Assembly: GCA_034769895.1 (NCBI GenBank) | Contig: CM068367.1 | Coordinates: forward strand, 127,522,927 to 127,586,926 | Length of the DNA stretch: 64,000 nucleotides | Origin: Magicicada septendecula | Taxonomy: Eukaryota; Arthropoda; Insecta; Hemiptera; Cicadidae | Direction: 5' to 3' | Part shown: positions 47,841-59,269 of the stretch, in pieces | Numbering within the stretch: the stretch's first letter is position 1 | Layout: the number at the start of each line of letters is the position of its first letter | Program-made: the position numbers and the translations under genes | The notes under the pieces: model-generated | What the model saw: only the letters and a program-made list of their open reading frames with translations | What the model was told of the DNA's origin: nothing | Database searches by the model: none

Positions 47841-48250
47841 CTAGTGGCGTAACTACGAGTAAGGGGGATCAATTCCCCCTCCCAGTCCTATGAAAAATAC
47901 CAGCGAAATTCCATAATCACTAATTAGGCTAATAAATGAATGAGGCTAGTTGTAGAAAGAACTAATTATAATATTTGTAAATTAATAAAATAAAACTACA
48001 GTTTTCTTACAATTACTCAACATTTTTTAAATAACGTAACGCATTTGTACCATATTTCATGTCGGTTTGCTCAAAAACTTATAAAACGCACACGGTTATC
48101 TACCTTCTTTAGCTGAGGAGTCTCTTTTGTAATAAAATAACCTGGTGACGCCCTAAACAACTAAAATAAACAAACTATCAAGAGCTACAATACAGGTACG
48201 GTCTCCTTGATTTTAGTTTGAGGCGATGGCGAACAAAGTGGAAATATAAA
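47841..48250 (+). repeat. GTGGCGTA family member or composite repeat
   Basis: Begins CTAGTGGCGTAACTACG, then GGGGGATCAATTCCCC and GAAATTCCATAATCACT, all of which occur inverted at 63290-63382. The 3' part (48098-48243) shares TCTACCTTCTTTAGCTGAGG, AAAATAACCTGG and AACTATCAAG-GCTACAATAC with 55080-55222. The exact right end was not found. Confidence 0.6.
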
Positions 48251-48300
48251 TTTAAACTACTGTAACTGCCGGAATATTTGGCCGTGGTCCAGGGTTTTCA

Positions 48301-48345
48301 ATTAAACCAAACGTTTCAGCAGCACCACTGGCTGCCATCTTCAGT
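48301..48345 (-). other. Hammerhead-like stem motif, copy 1
   Basis: The minus strand reads CTGAAGAT, then GGCAGC, a seven-base loop, GCTGCT, then GAAAC. It has the same layout as 56521-56552. A second short stem (GGTTT / AAACC) follows immediately. The core differs from a strict hammerhead (CTGATGA) at one base, and an unpaired T precedes the stem, so catalysis is doubtful. Confidence 0.4.
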
Positions 48346-48349
48346 GAAT

Positions 48350-50640
48350 GTAACGAGTCAAACAGCCCGGCAGTTAGTTTAAATTCAAGTAACATCGAAC
48401 GATAATAAAGTGGAAATATTTTCTAAAATAATTTTATAGATATTTGGTGATATCCTGTTATACAAATATACCTTGATACAATCATTTTTTTACAGTAATT
48501 GAAACACTGTACAAGCTTTGGAAAGTGGCTTAGCTTTTAATAAGCATTTTACTCGGAAAGAATTTATAAAATACATTTATATGGGAAGAATCCTGAATTT
48601 GTTATTTGTTCTCGAAAAGTGGGGAGTCCAACCTTCAAGCTACTCTAATCCCCAAACCCCAGAAGCTGGTCTCATCCCCCACCCTAGGAGCAGCTCCTAG
48701 TTGCTCCTAGTCACTGCCGTCATCTGCCTTCTAAACATTAAGCCTATCACCTCATATGCCATTTAAGGATCCTTCAACAGCATTACACAGGGTATTCACA
48801 GGCGCCGTAAAATGTATTAACCCTGGGGCGACTAAATTGTAGTACGCAATTGTTATCACACGTTAGCACATTATAATAGACTATATTTCAGCTATAGGCC
48901 TACTCCCCACTGACGCTCGCACGATCTATTTAGCTTTACTTGATCCTTAAAACTACCTTCACGGGGGGTAAGGAACTGGTGGGAACTGAGTTGTCTCAAT
49001 TCGATCTCTTCCATATTTCTCTCTGTCATCTACGGCTCTTCCTACATCTGTACTCTCATCATCACCTCTTGCCACGCTTTTCACGAATCGATTTACTGCG
49101 AAAAATTTTAAATGCAGTTTTAAATGGCTGCACGTCCCATTCACAGTTCAAAAACGTATTCATCTTTTAGACCTCACGTCGTTCTTGCAGGAATCTCTGC
49201 TTTATTGCGAACGTTTAACGCAAATCTTGATCGTCAGTTATGAATCACAGACCAGTAATAAGGAAATAAGTAATCACTTCTTCGCTTGAAGCGTTCTCTA
49301 CGTGACCTTTCCGGCGACCGTGTTCTATGTATGTAGCCGTAATGAATACAGGTTCAAACCAGTCAACGTGCTATTACAACCTCGTCAATTCGTCATTTCT
49401 GATGAATGAATGTATTTAAACGTAATTGTGACTCACTACAGGCTTAACCTCGAGCAAAAGACATTCGTCAACACGAACTTCCATCTATTTGTCTAATTTG
49501 AAAAATCTTCATTTTTTTAGAGTTATAATCCCTTTTAAGAACGCTTAGTCCGTTTTTACAGCAGATGTACGTTTCCAAATTGTGGGCCCTTACACGCTTG
49601 TCCACTCTTAACCGGATGGACAATTCAGACTCAAAAATATCAAGCTGTAAGCCTGCAGTTTCGTGGAGAATAAAATAAGTGTCGACAGACGTTCACCTAA
49701 AACGGCAAAGCACCCAAATTGAGCAAAGTACGACCACAAAAACTTCATTCAAATCGTGAAAAGACTTCTGTAATAGTGCAACCTTATTCCGAAACACGAA
49801 TATATCATTCGTTTTGCACTTTATAACGAATTACATACTCTTAATTATATAATATGGTAAAAAGAAAAACGAATTTTAAATATACACGCACCCGCGTGTC
49901 ACATCGTTCCATTGTTGAAAATTTAAATAACCAATACATGTATTACAAATTCTAGTTTGCACTAATTATTAAATAACTGCCAACGGATACAAAAATACTG
50001 TTTTGCGCATTATGCCTAACACATAACGCCGTCATAATAAACGTGAAATCACCGATTACATTGGATTATGACCGTTTCTGATTAGCTCGGTCGCCACTTA
50101 AACATATTACAGTAAATTATCCTGTAACGTGGTGGTTAACGCTCTGTAGAATTGTGAAACTGAAACTACACCGGGACAGTAAATACACAGTGGCAAGCTA
50201 AAATTTCTTTTATCTAAATCATATTTTATTCAAAAATACTTCTCAGATATAAAATATTAATCACACACTACTAGCAATAATTTATAATAGGCATCGCTAA
50301 AGTCGATATACTTCCTCTGTTGAAGACAATTCTGAAAATCACTTCATGTCCCTAGTACGAAACTCTTACTACGTGTTTTTTCTGTTTTCCCCTTATGGGC
50401 CTGCTATACGATGGTGGATAATTAGCATTAGTTCGGTATCAAACACTGGCTCTAGCTACATATAAATCGCCAGCCACCCGCCCAATTCGATAATGTTTTT
50501 GAAGTTCTATTTATAGCTCGCTACGCATCACATTAATAGTCGTACGTCATCAATATTACGTCGAAGTTACTGGGCGCTTAGAGGACGTTTTTTCTTATGT
50601 AATTGTAACGCGCATAACTGCGCTCTAATCATAAACAATA
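48350..50640. other. Non-coding, nothing recognised
   Basis: Frames at 48518-48700 and 48940-49170 are unremarkable. 49840-50030 is AT-rich. No repeat shared with the rest of the window was found. Confidence 0.4.
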
Positions 50641-50649
50641 TTATGAGAA

Positions 50650-51215
50650 AAGGAGGTAGAATCATAACCGGCAATAGAGCCTACTATGCAAACCAATCAT
50701 TACTGAAATCAAAGCTTCTAACTTCAAGAACCAAATTGATGTTATATAAAACACTGATCAGACCTGTTGTTACTTATGCATCCGAGACATGGACTCTCGT
50801 AAATAAGGATATAAGTGCACTACGAATTTTTGAAAGAAGAATTTTGAGACAGATATTTGGACCGGTGAAGGAAGGGAATATGTATAGGATCCGAAATAAC
50901 GGTGAAATAAATGAGTTGATCAGTGGACAAGACCTGGTGAGACACATAAAATCAGCTAGAATTAGATGTCTGGGACACGTATTCCGTATGAATGTTACGA
51001 GGATGCCCAAAACTATATTAAGTGGAACGATACTGGGCAAAAGAAGAAGAGGAAGGCCTCGAAGAAGATGGCAGCAGGATGTGGAAGAAGATCTAAGAAA
51101 GATGGGCATTGGGAACTGGAGACTGAAGGCAGTGGACAGAGACGAGTGGAGACGGGTCGTAGCGGAGGCCAAGGCTCACCATGGGCTGTAGTGCTGGAGA
51201 GTAGTAGTAGTATGA
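50650..51215 (+). mobile_element. Non-LTR retrotransposon RT C-terminus, uninterrupted
   Basis: A single open frame to the stop at 51189-51191 covers ITGNRAYYANQSLLKSKLL, LMLYKTLIRPVVTYASETW, LRIFERRILRQIFGP, YRIRNNGEINELI, ARIRCLGHVFRM, MPKTI, a GKRRRGRPRRRW patch, VEEDLRKMG, WRLKAVDRDEWRRVV and EAKAHHGL. Every landmark of the RT C-terminal region of this widespread insect family is present, so this is the youngest-looking RT tail here. It is 5'-truncated near 50650. The ATG at 50643 is part of the flank and not a true start. A TAG-repeat tail (51200-51211) follows the stop. Minus-strand frames over it are antisense shadows. Confidence 0.93.
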
Positions 51216-53440
51216 AAAAAGGAGGAGAAATGTGTACGAGGACAAACAGACAGACATTTAACGTGCGAGTTACATGGGCTGGCGTCATCCGAACCGCCGG
51301 TTTCCTAACCCGAAAATATAACAATATTACAAATCCTTCATGTAAGAGAGCAATTCTTCGAATCGACGAAACAATTCTACGCCTGGTACGCGGAATTGTA
51401 TTTATTCAATTTCCCCTTGCCATTAATAAACTGGTAAAACGAGATATTCAACAAGCAAGAGCGACCGCTACAAGGATATTTTTTTTCCTACACATTAAAC
51501 TGAACACATTAACCCATATCAAACTAGAAATTACAGGGACACTCAAAGCGGTTCCCTCCATACGGTAAAATTCATTTAGGAAACATTTCTAAAAATCCGT
51601 ACTAGGCTATATGCTTTCTCCTGCCACGACGAAAACTAGTTCTTCATTTTTGAGACTCTTTTTAACTCACGTTTCTAAGTCACTGGTATCTCGATATTTA
51701 CACACCGACTAGTGACGGTATGTTACAAATTCAAATTCGCCTATTTGACAAAATGCTCATCTTTTCCACATGCATGCGGTCCCAGTATGTACTTTCATAA
51801 TTTTCTTGTCGTCTTGTGCTTAATTTATTGTATCGCGTTGACCATTTGATCTGTAATCGCTGGCTTCGTTACAGACAGAACGTACTTGAAGTTCTAATTG
51901 TACGCCTTAATAATAATACATACAATTGTTCGTTTCCAAAACATATAAAGAAGATCACTTAACAGTCACTCAAATTCTTATTTGCATCTGATAAACTACC
52001 CAAGCCTCAGAACGTGTACAAGTGCTGAGTTAGTCAGCACCTAATAAAAACTAGTCGTTTTCTTTCGAAGTCAACCTCCGCAAAGTTCCCTCAGTTACTT
52101 TCAAGCAAAACGTCGAGATTATTTTATTGTCATTGCATAAAACGCGTTTATTATCTTTGAAACTTATTTTTGAAGAACTAATGCAGTTTAAGAACTAAAT
52201 TTTATAGTTAAATGATTCTTAAGAATCCAACACCGTCTTTAATTTAACCCAGTTGATGTGGACAGGTATATCCATTATGGGTAGTTGCAAAGTGGGCAGT
52301 GGGCTAAAAGACCAATTGCAAAACTGACGCTCCTTGAGACCATCACATAACCAACCAAGGACGGCCGTTTTGGGAGCGAGTATTTTTAATGTGATTTCTA
52401 AAATTTACATTAAGCCTACATTTTTGAACTAATTGTATCCAAGCCGTGTAGTGTAGCGAACCTTTCTCGCTAATCGTTGGCAGTTACATATCAATTAATA
52501 TAGGCCCTACGTATTACTAAAATAAAAAAGGAACATGAGGCTATTTTCATTCTCAACGAGAACAGAATACATTGTAATTTTTAAAATGTACGTCTGACAC
52601 TATAAATTACATACATCAGGAAAGGGTAACAGAATACATGTAATCTTACATTGAAAGTGTGTTTATACTCTTAAATAAAAATAAAAAAAACTACAACAAA
52701 AGTGAAATATATTTTCAACCGTTACAAACGCATCGTCACGATTCGCACAGAAAAAAACGCACCGAAATTACAAGAAAAAAAAGAAGCTAAAACATTTACA
52801 TTTTAAATTGCACAGCCCAGTACCAAAGGGAATAAGGGAATCGTATAACCAACAGTTCATTATCATCGAAAAACGACGACACAAAAAATTTGCAATTCAA
52901 AAAGTACGCTAACATTATGAAACAACTTTTTTCCAGTAACCTGTAATACATACTTTCAGGAAAATGTTTCTTTTTAACGTCTGTTGTAATGAGTATAATA
53001 TTTCTTAATAAAACAATTTTTGTCGCGGGGACGCAAACGCTAAAGAAGACAACAGAGAGAAACGTAAGGAAAAAATTAATTTATGTGAATAGGAATATAA
53101 TCTTAGCTGTACGGCTTGGCAGACCAACTGGAATGCTACCATTATACAGATCCGCTTGGATTCGCGGGCATCAGCGTCATAACATCAAGGTGTAAAGCCC
53201 ATATCGATTTAGTCTATTGAATTAGTACTTTGAGGCAGAACTTACCGGGGAGGGGATTACATTGCCCGTCTCCTACATCAATTTCAGTGGTATACAACAG
53301 ACATAAAATAATATTTTGTTAGTCCTCCAAAAAAATAAATCGCCTTTTCTTGATTTCTATTTTGGACGTAACTGTAAATACGAGTTAAGCGTTTTAAAGG
53401 TGTATTAAAATTTTAGAGTCTTCAAGAGTGTTTTAATAAT
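51215..53440. other. Non-coding, nothing recognised
   Basis: The plus-strand frame 50966-51568 overlaps the RT tail in another frame and then runs into AT-rich DNA without a domain. 52670-52900 is A-rich. No repeat was found. Confidence 0.4.
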
Positions 53441-53447
53441 TTTGTAA

Positions 53448-53786
53448 GTTCATCATCATTTCCTAGCTCTAGACTGTGATCCGATTTTAGTTCCCTTACA
53501 GAGCAGTAAGTTCGACTGCAGCAGTGGCGGCCGTCTTGAGGTCGCAGTTGATGACGAAGAAATCGCAGTCATTCGGTCGGATGAAGACACAGCGGACCTA
53601 GTCAGCAACTACACTGACTGTAGGATGACCGCCTCAGATGCAGCTGAAACTGTAGAATTTGGAATCAAAGTGCAATGTGAGCGCACGACCATGTTACCTG
53701 GAAATTTTAAATTTACTGAGAGTCATAGTCGTCAAACTCCGCAAGCTTCTGATTCTACGATGGTGCAAATGAGATCAAAAGCGTAG
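53448..53786 (+). other. 112-codon open frame without ATG, protein-like, unknown
   Basis: The frame is open from 53448 to the TAG at 53784-53786. From about 53502 it encodes an acidic, Asp/Glu/Thr/Ala-rich peptide with VAVDDEEIAVIRSDEDTAD, MTASDAAETVEFG and QCERTTM. Codon content is GC-richer than the flanks. A TTCCCTTACAG acceptor-like sequence ends at 53501, exactly where the protein-like composition begins. It resembles a coding exon or a gag/ORF1 fragment more than a chance frame, but I recognise no family. Confidence 0.35.
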
Positions 53787-53940
53787 AAAAGTATGGTCCC
53801 CCAGAATGGTATTACAGAAAGTTCAACTTACGACACGTTTGTTCCAAAGATATGTAGAATGATGTTGTGCCCGCCGTAAAAAAAAAACACGCCGCTGCCC
53901 GCAGACTTAGTTATATGGTGACAAGGGAGTGGTGCGAATT

Positions 53941-53963
53941 GCCAGACTTCGCAGGAGTCTGGC
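53941..53963 (+). other. Perfect 8-bp hairpin
   Basis: GCCAGACT, seven-base loop, AGTCTGGC. There is no T-run after it and no neighbouring gene, so no terminator or RNA role can be argued. Confidence 0.5.
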
Positions 53964-53969
53964 AAGTAG

Positions 53970-56460
53970 TAGTTCGGGACATACCAATTTCTCAAAAACC
54001 GTGATTAAGCCGTTCCATGATTAGTTCATTATTACATAAAACCATGAAATGTGAACAGTGCGTATGGGTCTGTTGTTTTCGTAAACAAGAAGCTTTGACA
54101 AATGTAAGTTGGACAAAAATTATCAACAAAACTTCGCGTTTGTTTTACTGACTGATGATGTCCTCTTTCCTTACGTGTGGCCGGTCATTGTACACTACGG
54201 AGCGGCAATCAATTTAAAAACAAAAATGATAAACGCCGTGCAGTTCGGAAACTTTTCTTCTTCTACTGTAATGTCCTTCCGCTCCAAAACACTAATAAAA
54301 ACCTAAAAAGAACCCAGCGACTCAACTTATATGATGCATTCGAGACATGCAAACGACTCGTTACGAGAACATAATAATTTAACGGGAAAAATATTCCCAC
54401 TAATGAATCGCTGCTGGCTTCCTCGATATCAATGCAGTAATTAAGGGTTATAAAAATAATTCTCATTAATGAAGTAATTATGGGCTACAAAAATAATTCA
54501 GATACAACCAATTTCCGACCTCACCCGTCCCTGTGAATTCTCTACTTCAACGTAAACTCAAGAACAACACGTCGAGTTGCACAATACTCTGTACCCTAGA
54601 GTTTATAACAGTGCAAAACTATACAGTGTTGTATTTCTACAGCAGACATTAAGGATTTACTCCACTGCATGTGTATTCTGAACGCGTCGTCTTTTAGCCT
54701 CACCTACGCGTCGCACGTTTCGGATCGAATAACGGACGGTACAAAGGATATCGCTTAATTCTGAACTCTACGCAGACATGGAGGCCAATAATCTTCAAAA
54801 AAGCAGTACTGTTACATCATACATCGGATAAAAATATCATACTTCGCTGCTGCCACAGTTTGAAGATAACAAATAATCTCACTTCTGGTCTCACTTCCGT
54901 CGCTTAAAGCGTCATACGCCTCCTTTTCCTTAAATCTACATTTTAGAAACATTTTTCTCAATCGTTACTCTATCAAAGCGTTCTTTCAGTTTCTTTTGTC
55001 TTGGTCTGCTCTTTAATTAATTGTCAACATACTTAATTTATTTGTAATCTGTTCATTTGGAATTAAAATCCAGTCGTTCTCTACCTTCTTTAGCTGAGGA
55101 CCCTCTTCTGTAACAAAATAACCTGGCTGGCGACTCCTTTTACAACTATTCTAAAGAAACTATCAAGTGCTACAATACTCAGTCACCTCCTTATAGTCTT
55201 AGGAAGATAAGGAACAAACTGGTTTAATTTTAATTATTGTATTGATGCGTATCGATGTAGCTTTCAGTTATTTCCAAAGTCTTTTGTTACACACTATCTA
55301 GAGGTGGGCCGATATACCTATAACAGGTATTTTGGAACGATATTTTTGTGGATCGGATATAACAGTGACTGAAAACTTGAAATACCTGTTCCAATTCAAC
55401 GATAACTGAAAACTGTAAAAGTCGAAATATCCGATTACTCGCGGCCTCGAGGTTCCGAGTCTCGGGACCCCCCCAGCGCAACTAACGAATAAACAAGTAA
55501 ACGAGTATTAAGAGTATTTATGAGTATTACGAGTACAAAGCCACTTTTTGGTGCTGAATACTTCATTCTGCGCATGTGCCATACAAGTACGAAACGAAGC
55601 AATACGAAGGTTCAGAATATCTCTATGCCAAAGAGTTGAAGCTGTTTTTAATAAATGAAAATAATTCATACTGATGTTACATTTATTCTCGTGTGTTATG
55701 CAGATATGTAATACAGATTATAATAACAAATTATATATTATACTAGTCACTAACTTGGTAAACTTTCAAAAAGCGAATTATATTGTGTTATAACCTACAG
55801 AGTGGCTGATAGTATAGTATATAGCATATAGTACTTTTTGTTAATGTGACTTTGGGGATAATTTTAAGTTCATTGCACATCTCACGTACATTTTGTTGAC
55901 ATTATTTGTTGTGCTATTACGTGCGCTCTAAATTTCATTGCCTGAATTTCGTAAATGTTTTGTCTAACCAAAATAGAATCAATAATTTAATATGAAATCT
56001 ATGTCAGTCTCTGTACTCCTAGTGAAAACTTAAGTTAGTATTCCCAAAGGAAAATAGGGCTATAAATTCTCTTGTTTCATATTTTCTTTTAAACAATAAC
56101 AGCTTAATAAAGTCACAGTGTAAAGTAACACTGTTAATACTTTTAGTTTCAATTTATTTGTTATAACAAATTATATACTACAAGTATATGTATAATACGT
56201 ATATAATAACAGGTATTTGTATGTGTTATCTTTGTAACGGTTTCCTTCGTACCTGTGATTTTCAAAAACTAGTTTAGCACACCTTTAATATAGACTTCTT
56301 GTTCAGTCAAAAGATGGTGCAAAAGCTGTAGCGCTTGTAGAATAAAAATATCGGTATGGAGAACCATACATGACTTCCATGTTCTAAGATTTATATTTAA
56401 AATCATATTCGAAATTAATATTTCCATAAAAACTACTTCTTTCTACTTATTGCTTCAGCC
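53970..56460. other. AT-rich non-coding stretch
   Basis: 55501-55540 has short GAGTATT repeats. 55640-56300 is AT-rich with TATA-like words. The block 55080-55222 is shared with 48098-48243 and is listed separately. No gene was recognised. Confidence 0.45.
55080..55222 (+). repeat. Repeat shared with 48098-48243
   Basis: TCTACCTTCTTTAGCTGAGG, CTCTTCTGTAACAAAATAAC, AACTATCAAGTGCTACAATAC and a GGAACAAACTGG-type end occur in the same order and orientation at both sites, with small indels. It is probably a fragment of the element that begins at 47841. Confidence 0.75.
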
Positions 56461-56463
56461 TTA

Positions 56464-56479
56464 ACCACAGTACTGTGGT
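56464..56479. repeat. 16-bp perfect palindrome
   Basis: ACCACAGTACTGTGGT. Its 14-bp core recurs at 57494-57507, each time close to a hammerhead-like motif, so it may be a conserved end or stem of the same element. Confidence 0.8.
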
Positions 56480-56520
56480 CACTAACGTATACCACCTCAC
56501 GTTTTCGCACTCGATTTTCA

Positions 56521-56580
56521 CTGATGATGGCAGTCGATGGCACTGCCGAAAAGTCTCGTTTTGCAGAAAACACTGGACTA
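56521..56580 (+). other. Hammerhead-like stem motif, copy 2
   Basis: CTGATGA (56521-56527), T, GGCAGT (56529-56534), loop CGATGGC, ACTGCC (56542-56547), then GAAAA, then GTTTT and AAAAC that can pair, nested inside AGTC and GACT. The box sequences CTGATGA and GAAA with an intervening stem are those of the hammerhead core, but one extra T sits before stem II and no convincing cleavage triplet was found. Confidence 0.4.
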
Positions 56581-56815
56581 AAGCTAAACAGCCCGGGAAG
56601 GAATTTTAACAAAGAACTACTTCATTGTTGCCGATAACGTAGTACACATATACAAAATTCTCCCCTCCCCCTTCAACTATAATTTTCATTTATAGAAAAT
56701 TACCCCCACCCCGTTCACCTAACCTCTTCATTTATAGATATTTCATCTACGTTTCTACAGTGGATTATTATGAGCTTCTTATCAGGATACGTTATTTATT
56801 AAAATTAAGTACTTC

Positions 56816-57141
56816 ACTCTTGTTAAAACATAAAACGTACCTGCTAAAGTACCCCTTTCCCTTAACCGATCTTCAACAAAATCAATAGACCTTCAGTCCT
56901 CTACAATGCAGGGATGCATGCAAAAAAATATTTGATTCTGTTTGAATGTGCGGCAGTTATCGTTTGCCATAGAAACAAATTACCCTTGTTAAAAAAAACG
57001 TTGCAGGTAAACTACCCTTTTCCCTTAACCGATCTTCACCAAAACCAACAGGTCTTGAGAACTCTACTATTCCGGGCTGTATGCAAAACATTATTTGATT
57101 CTGTTTGAATTTGCGGCTCTTATCGTTTGCCATAGAAAAAA
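56816..57141 (+). repeat. Tandem duplication, exact 163-bp period
   Basis: CCCTTAACCGATCTTCA at 56859 and 57022, TTTGATTCTGTTTGAAT at 56931 and 57094, and CGTTTGCCATAGA at 56961 and 57124 all differ by 163 bp. The two units are moderately diverged by substitution with almost no net indels. A trace of a third unit may follow at 57385-57415. Plus-strand frames in it are short and unrecognised. Confidence 0.85.
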
Positions 57142-57443
57142 ACTACAGACAGACACTTTTCGAAAAATGACTTTTTTTCATGTTTTGAGTGTAGTACAAT
57201 CAGAATCTGCAAATAATCTCGAACACGTTTTTTTTTGCCATCACCATACTTCCATTTCCTTAAGGAACATGGAAGTAAAAACATGCAATCCGATAACTAA
57301 ATGAATAATAACATAAAATAAAAGACACACTAAAAATACATAGTCTTTATTTATCAATCAATTGCATAATTTTTTTAAAGGACACAAAACTTACTTATTA
57401 AAACTACTATTCGGGCTGTAAGGCCGTCGTCTCCGTCTCAAAA

Positions 57444-57507
57444 GGTGTTAACTCGAACTGACCTTTCGGCCTCACCTCTAGAGGCCATCTTTGCCACAGT
57501 ACTGTGG
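57444..57507 (-). other. Hammerhead-like stem motif, copy 3
   Basis: The minus strand reads the palindrome CCACAGTACTGTGG, then CAAAGAT, GGCCTC, loop TAGAGGT, GAGGCC, then GAAAGG. Stem and spacing equal those of copies 1 and 2, while the stem sequence is completely different but still paired. The CTGATGA box is degraded to CAAAGAT. Confidence 0.35.
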
Positions 57508-58609
57508 TGTATTGACGGACACCTTGGCAGTGCGTTAAGTCCTTATTACACTGAAGATTGTACAAGATTCCCTTGTATAGTAAAAAGATTCCCTTGTATA
57601 CAAAATTTATTGTTTCTTGACATTTATTGTTTTTATTATTTCACTTTAGGATTACTTACCATTGTAAATAATTTATTAAAAGAAATATTTTGTTTATTAA
57701 TTTAAACGTCTTGTGATTGTGTCTGGGATCACCATCCATCAGTTCGGTAACACTGTTCGACTATATTCCGTAATAATCTGATTACAGAATTTAACTTATA
57801 TGTATTAGATGTAGTCGATAATACTCTTCTTGTTCGTTAAATATTATTCAATTCAAACAGCACATAACAATTTGTGGATAGCTATAATTTTATAAAACTT
57901 GGGTTTTCGTTTCCACCTACGTTTTTCAACGTTCTCTTTTAACTGTTCCTTCTCTTCTCTAATACCTAAAATACGGATTAAAATTTAATTCTCCCTTTAC
58001 ATTCAGATCCTTCATTTTTTGTCAGAATACGTTCACGCGCCATTACAGACAACTCTATAACGCTCAGGCTTAGTTCCATCCCCAAAATAACACGCCATTA
58101 CTTCCATGTGTTACAATAAATTACAGAAATTTTCAGGCAATTAAACGCTACAATATTATTGTAAACCTCTTTAATTGCTTTAATTAGTAAAACCATAAAT
58201 TAAAACGATTGCATTTATACAAAGTTAATTAAAGTAAATGGTCGTAAACTCTGAACCGTCCGTGGAAAAGCCTTTAAATTTTAAATAAACTTATTTTCTC
58301 CCACTGGTCTGTTGTTGTACACGCATCGGAACAAAACTATAATTGAAATCGACTACAAATTTACTAGTAAACAACTACTAATAATTGCAATTTTTTTAAT
58401 TATACAAATTAATCAACTTTAAAAAGTTAATCCGTTCTAATATTTTTATGTGCTTCAATACATTTAATTTCAGTCTAGCATGGACACTGCATACTGGCAA
58501 TTATAATTATTACAATCGAGGCGAGACGTCTCAGTCGTGAACATCCGAACGACACATCATTCTCTTACTTGGTTAAGTCGCGGGTCGTTTCCGAAACGAC
58601 AGTGCATTA

Positions 58610-58689
58610 CAGAGAGGGCCGTAAATCGCTTGACAGAAACGCAATTATTTATAATTATTAGTGTCAAACGACTTATTATAACTACTTTC
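58610..58689. mobile_element. Degenerate relative of the 36556 MITE
   Basis: CAGAGAGGGCCGTAAATCGC at the left, preceded by TA, and an inverted AACGACTTAT at the right mirror the ends and length of 36556-36633. The right end is decayed. Confidence 0.55.
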
Positions 58690-58825
58690 ATAATTATAAG
58701 CTCACATAAAGTATTAGTTTTTTGTATTACATATGTATAGGTCTACTTATTAAACGTCAAAGATTGTCTAGGTCTGGTAAAGTGTTTCAGTAACGGTGAT
58801 GACAAGAACAGAACACCCCTAGCAT

Positions 58826-58915
58826 GCATTACTCGAACAAGTATTAAAGACGTTATAAAAACTTCCAGAACAAGTTTTGTATCACGGTTCATAAAAGTTA
58901 TAAAAGTCGGGCAAA
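58826..58915 (+). repeat. Interspersed repeat, copy 1
   Basis: Shares ACGTTATAAAAACTT, AAGTTTTGTATCACGG, TTCATAAAAGTTATAAAAGTCG with 62040-62150 in direct orientation. The second copy has about 28 extra bases between the last two blocks. Its nature is unknown. Confidence 0.65.
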
Positions 58916-59269
58916 CGAAGGAAGAGGAATGACGATTTTATAGGTCACCTGTTTATTAAAAAATATCTGTTTTACACAAGTTGTCTCCTGAACAGTTGTT
59001 TTACTTGCGTTCTGGACTAAGAATAGACTGAAAACTTTAAAGTCGCACTTCGCTGATGCTCCAATCTGCGCGAGACCCCAGAATACGCCATCAGCTCACT
59101 CGGTTCAACTTTTCTCGATGATTCCTTTTGATTACTGTGACTGAAACAGTGACTAAGTTTTTGTATCGTCAGCGGCAAAAAAAAAGGAGTCTTCAATACT
59201 ATCCAGTTCGAACTGATTTCATCATTTGCAGGGATTAAAAAAAGGAAGGTTTGTTCCGGTCTCAAACAG

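Larger units (their letters stand above)
57510..59265. other. Non-coding with small elements
   Basis: 58584-58600 is a near-perfect palindrome (GTCGTTTCCGAAACGAC). The MITE relative at 58610 and the repeat at 58826 are listed separately. The 86-codon frame at 57445-57705 overlaps the hammerhead-like motif and is AT-rich. No gene was recognised. Confidence 0.4.

Noticed and set aside
50774..51324. Antisense frames opposite the RT tail
   Set aside because: They are complementary shadows of the well-supported plus-strand RT frame.
53941..53963. Helitron 3' hairpin
   Set aside because: No CTRR end after the stem and no TC start or AT target context.
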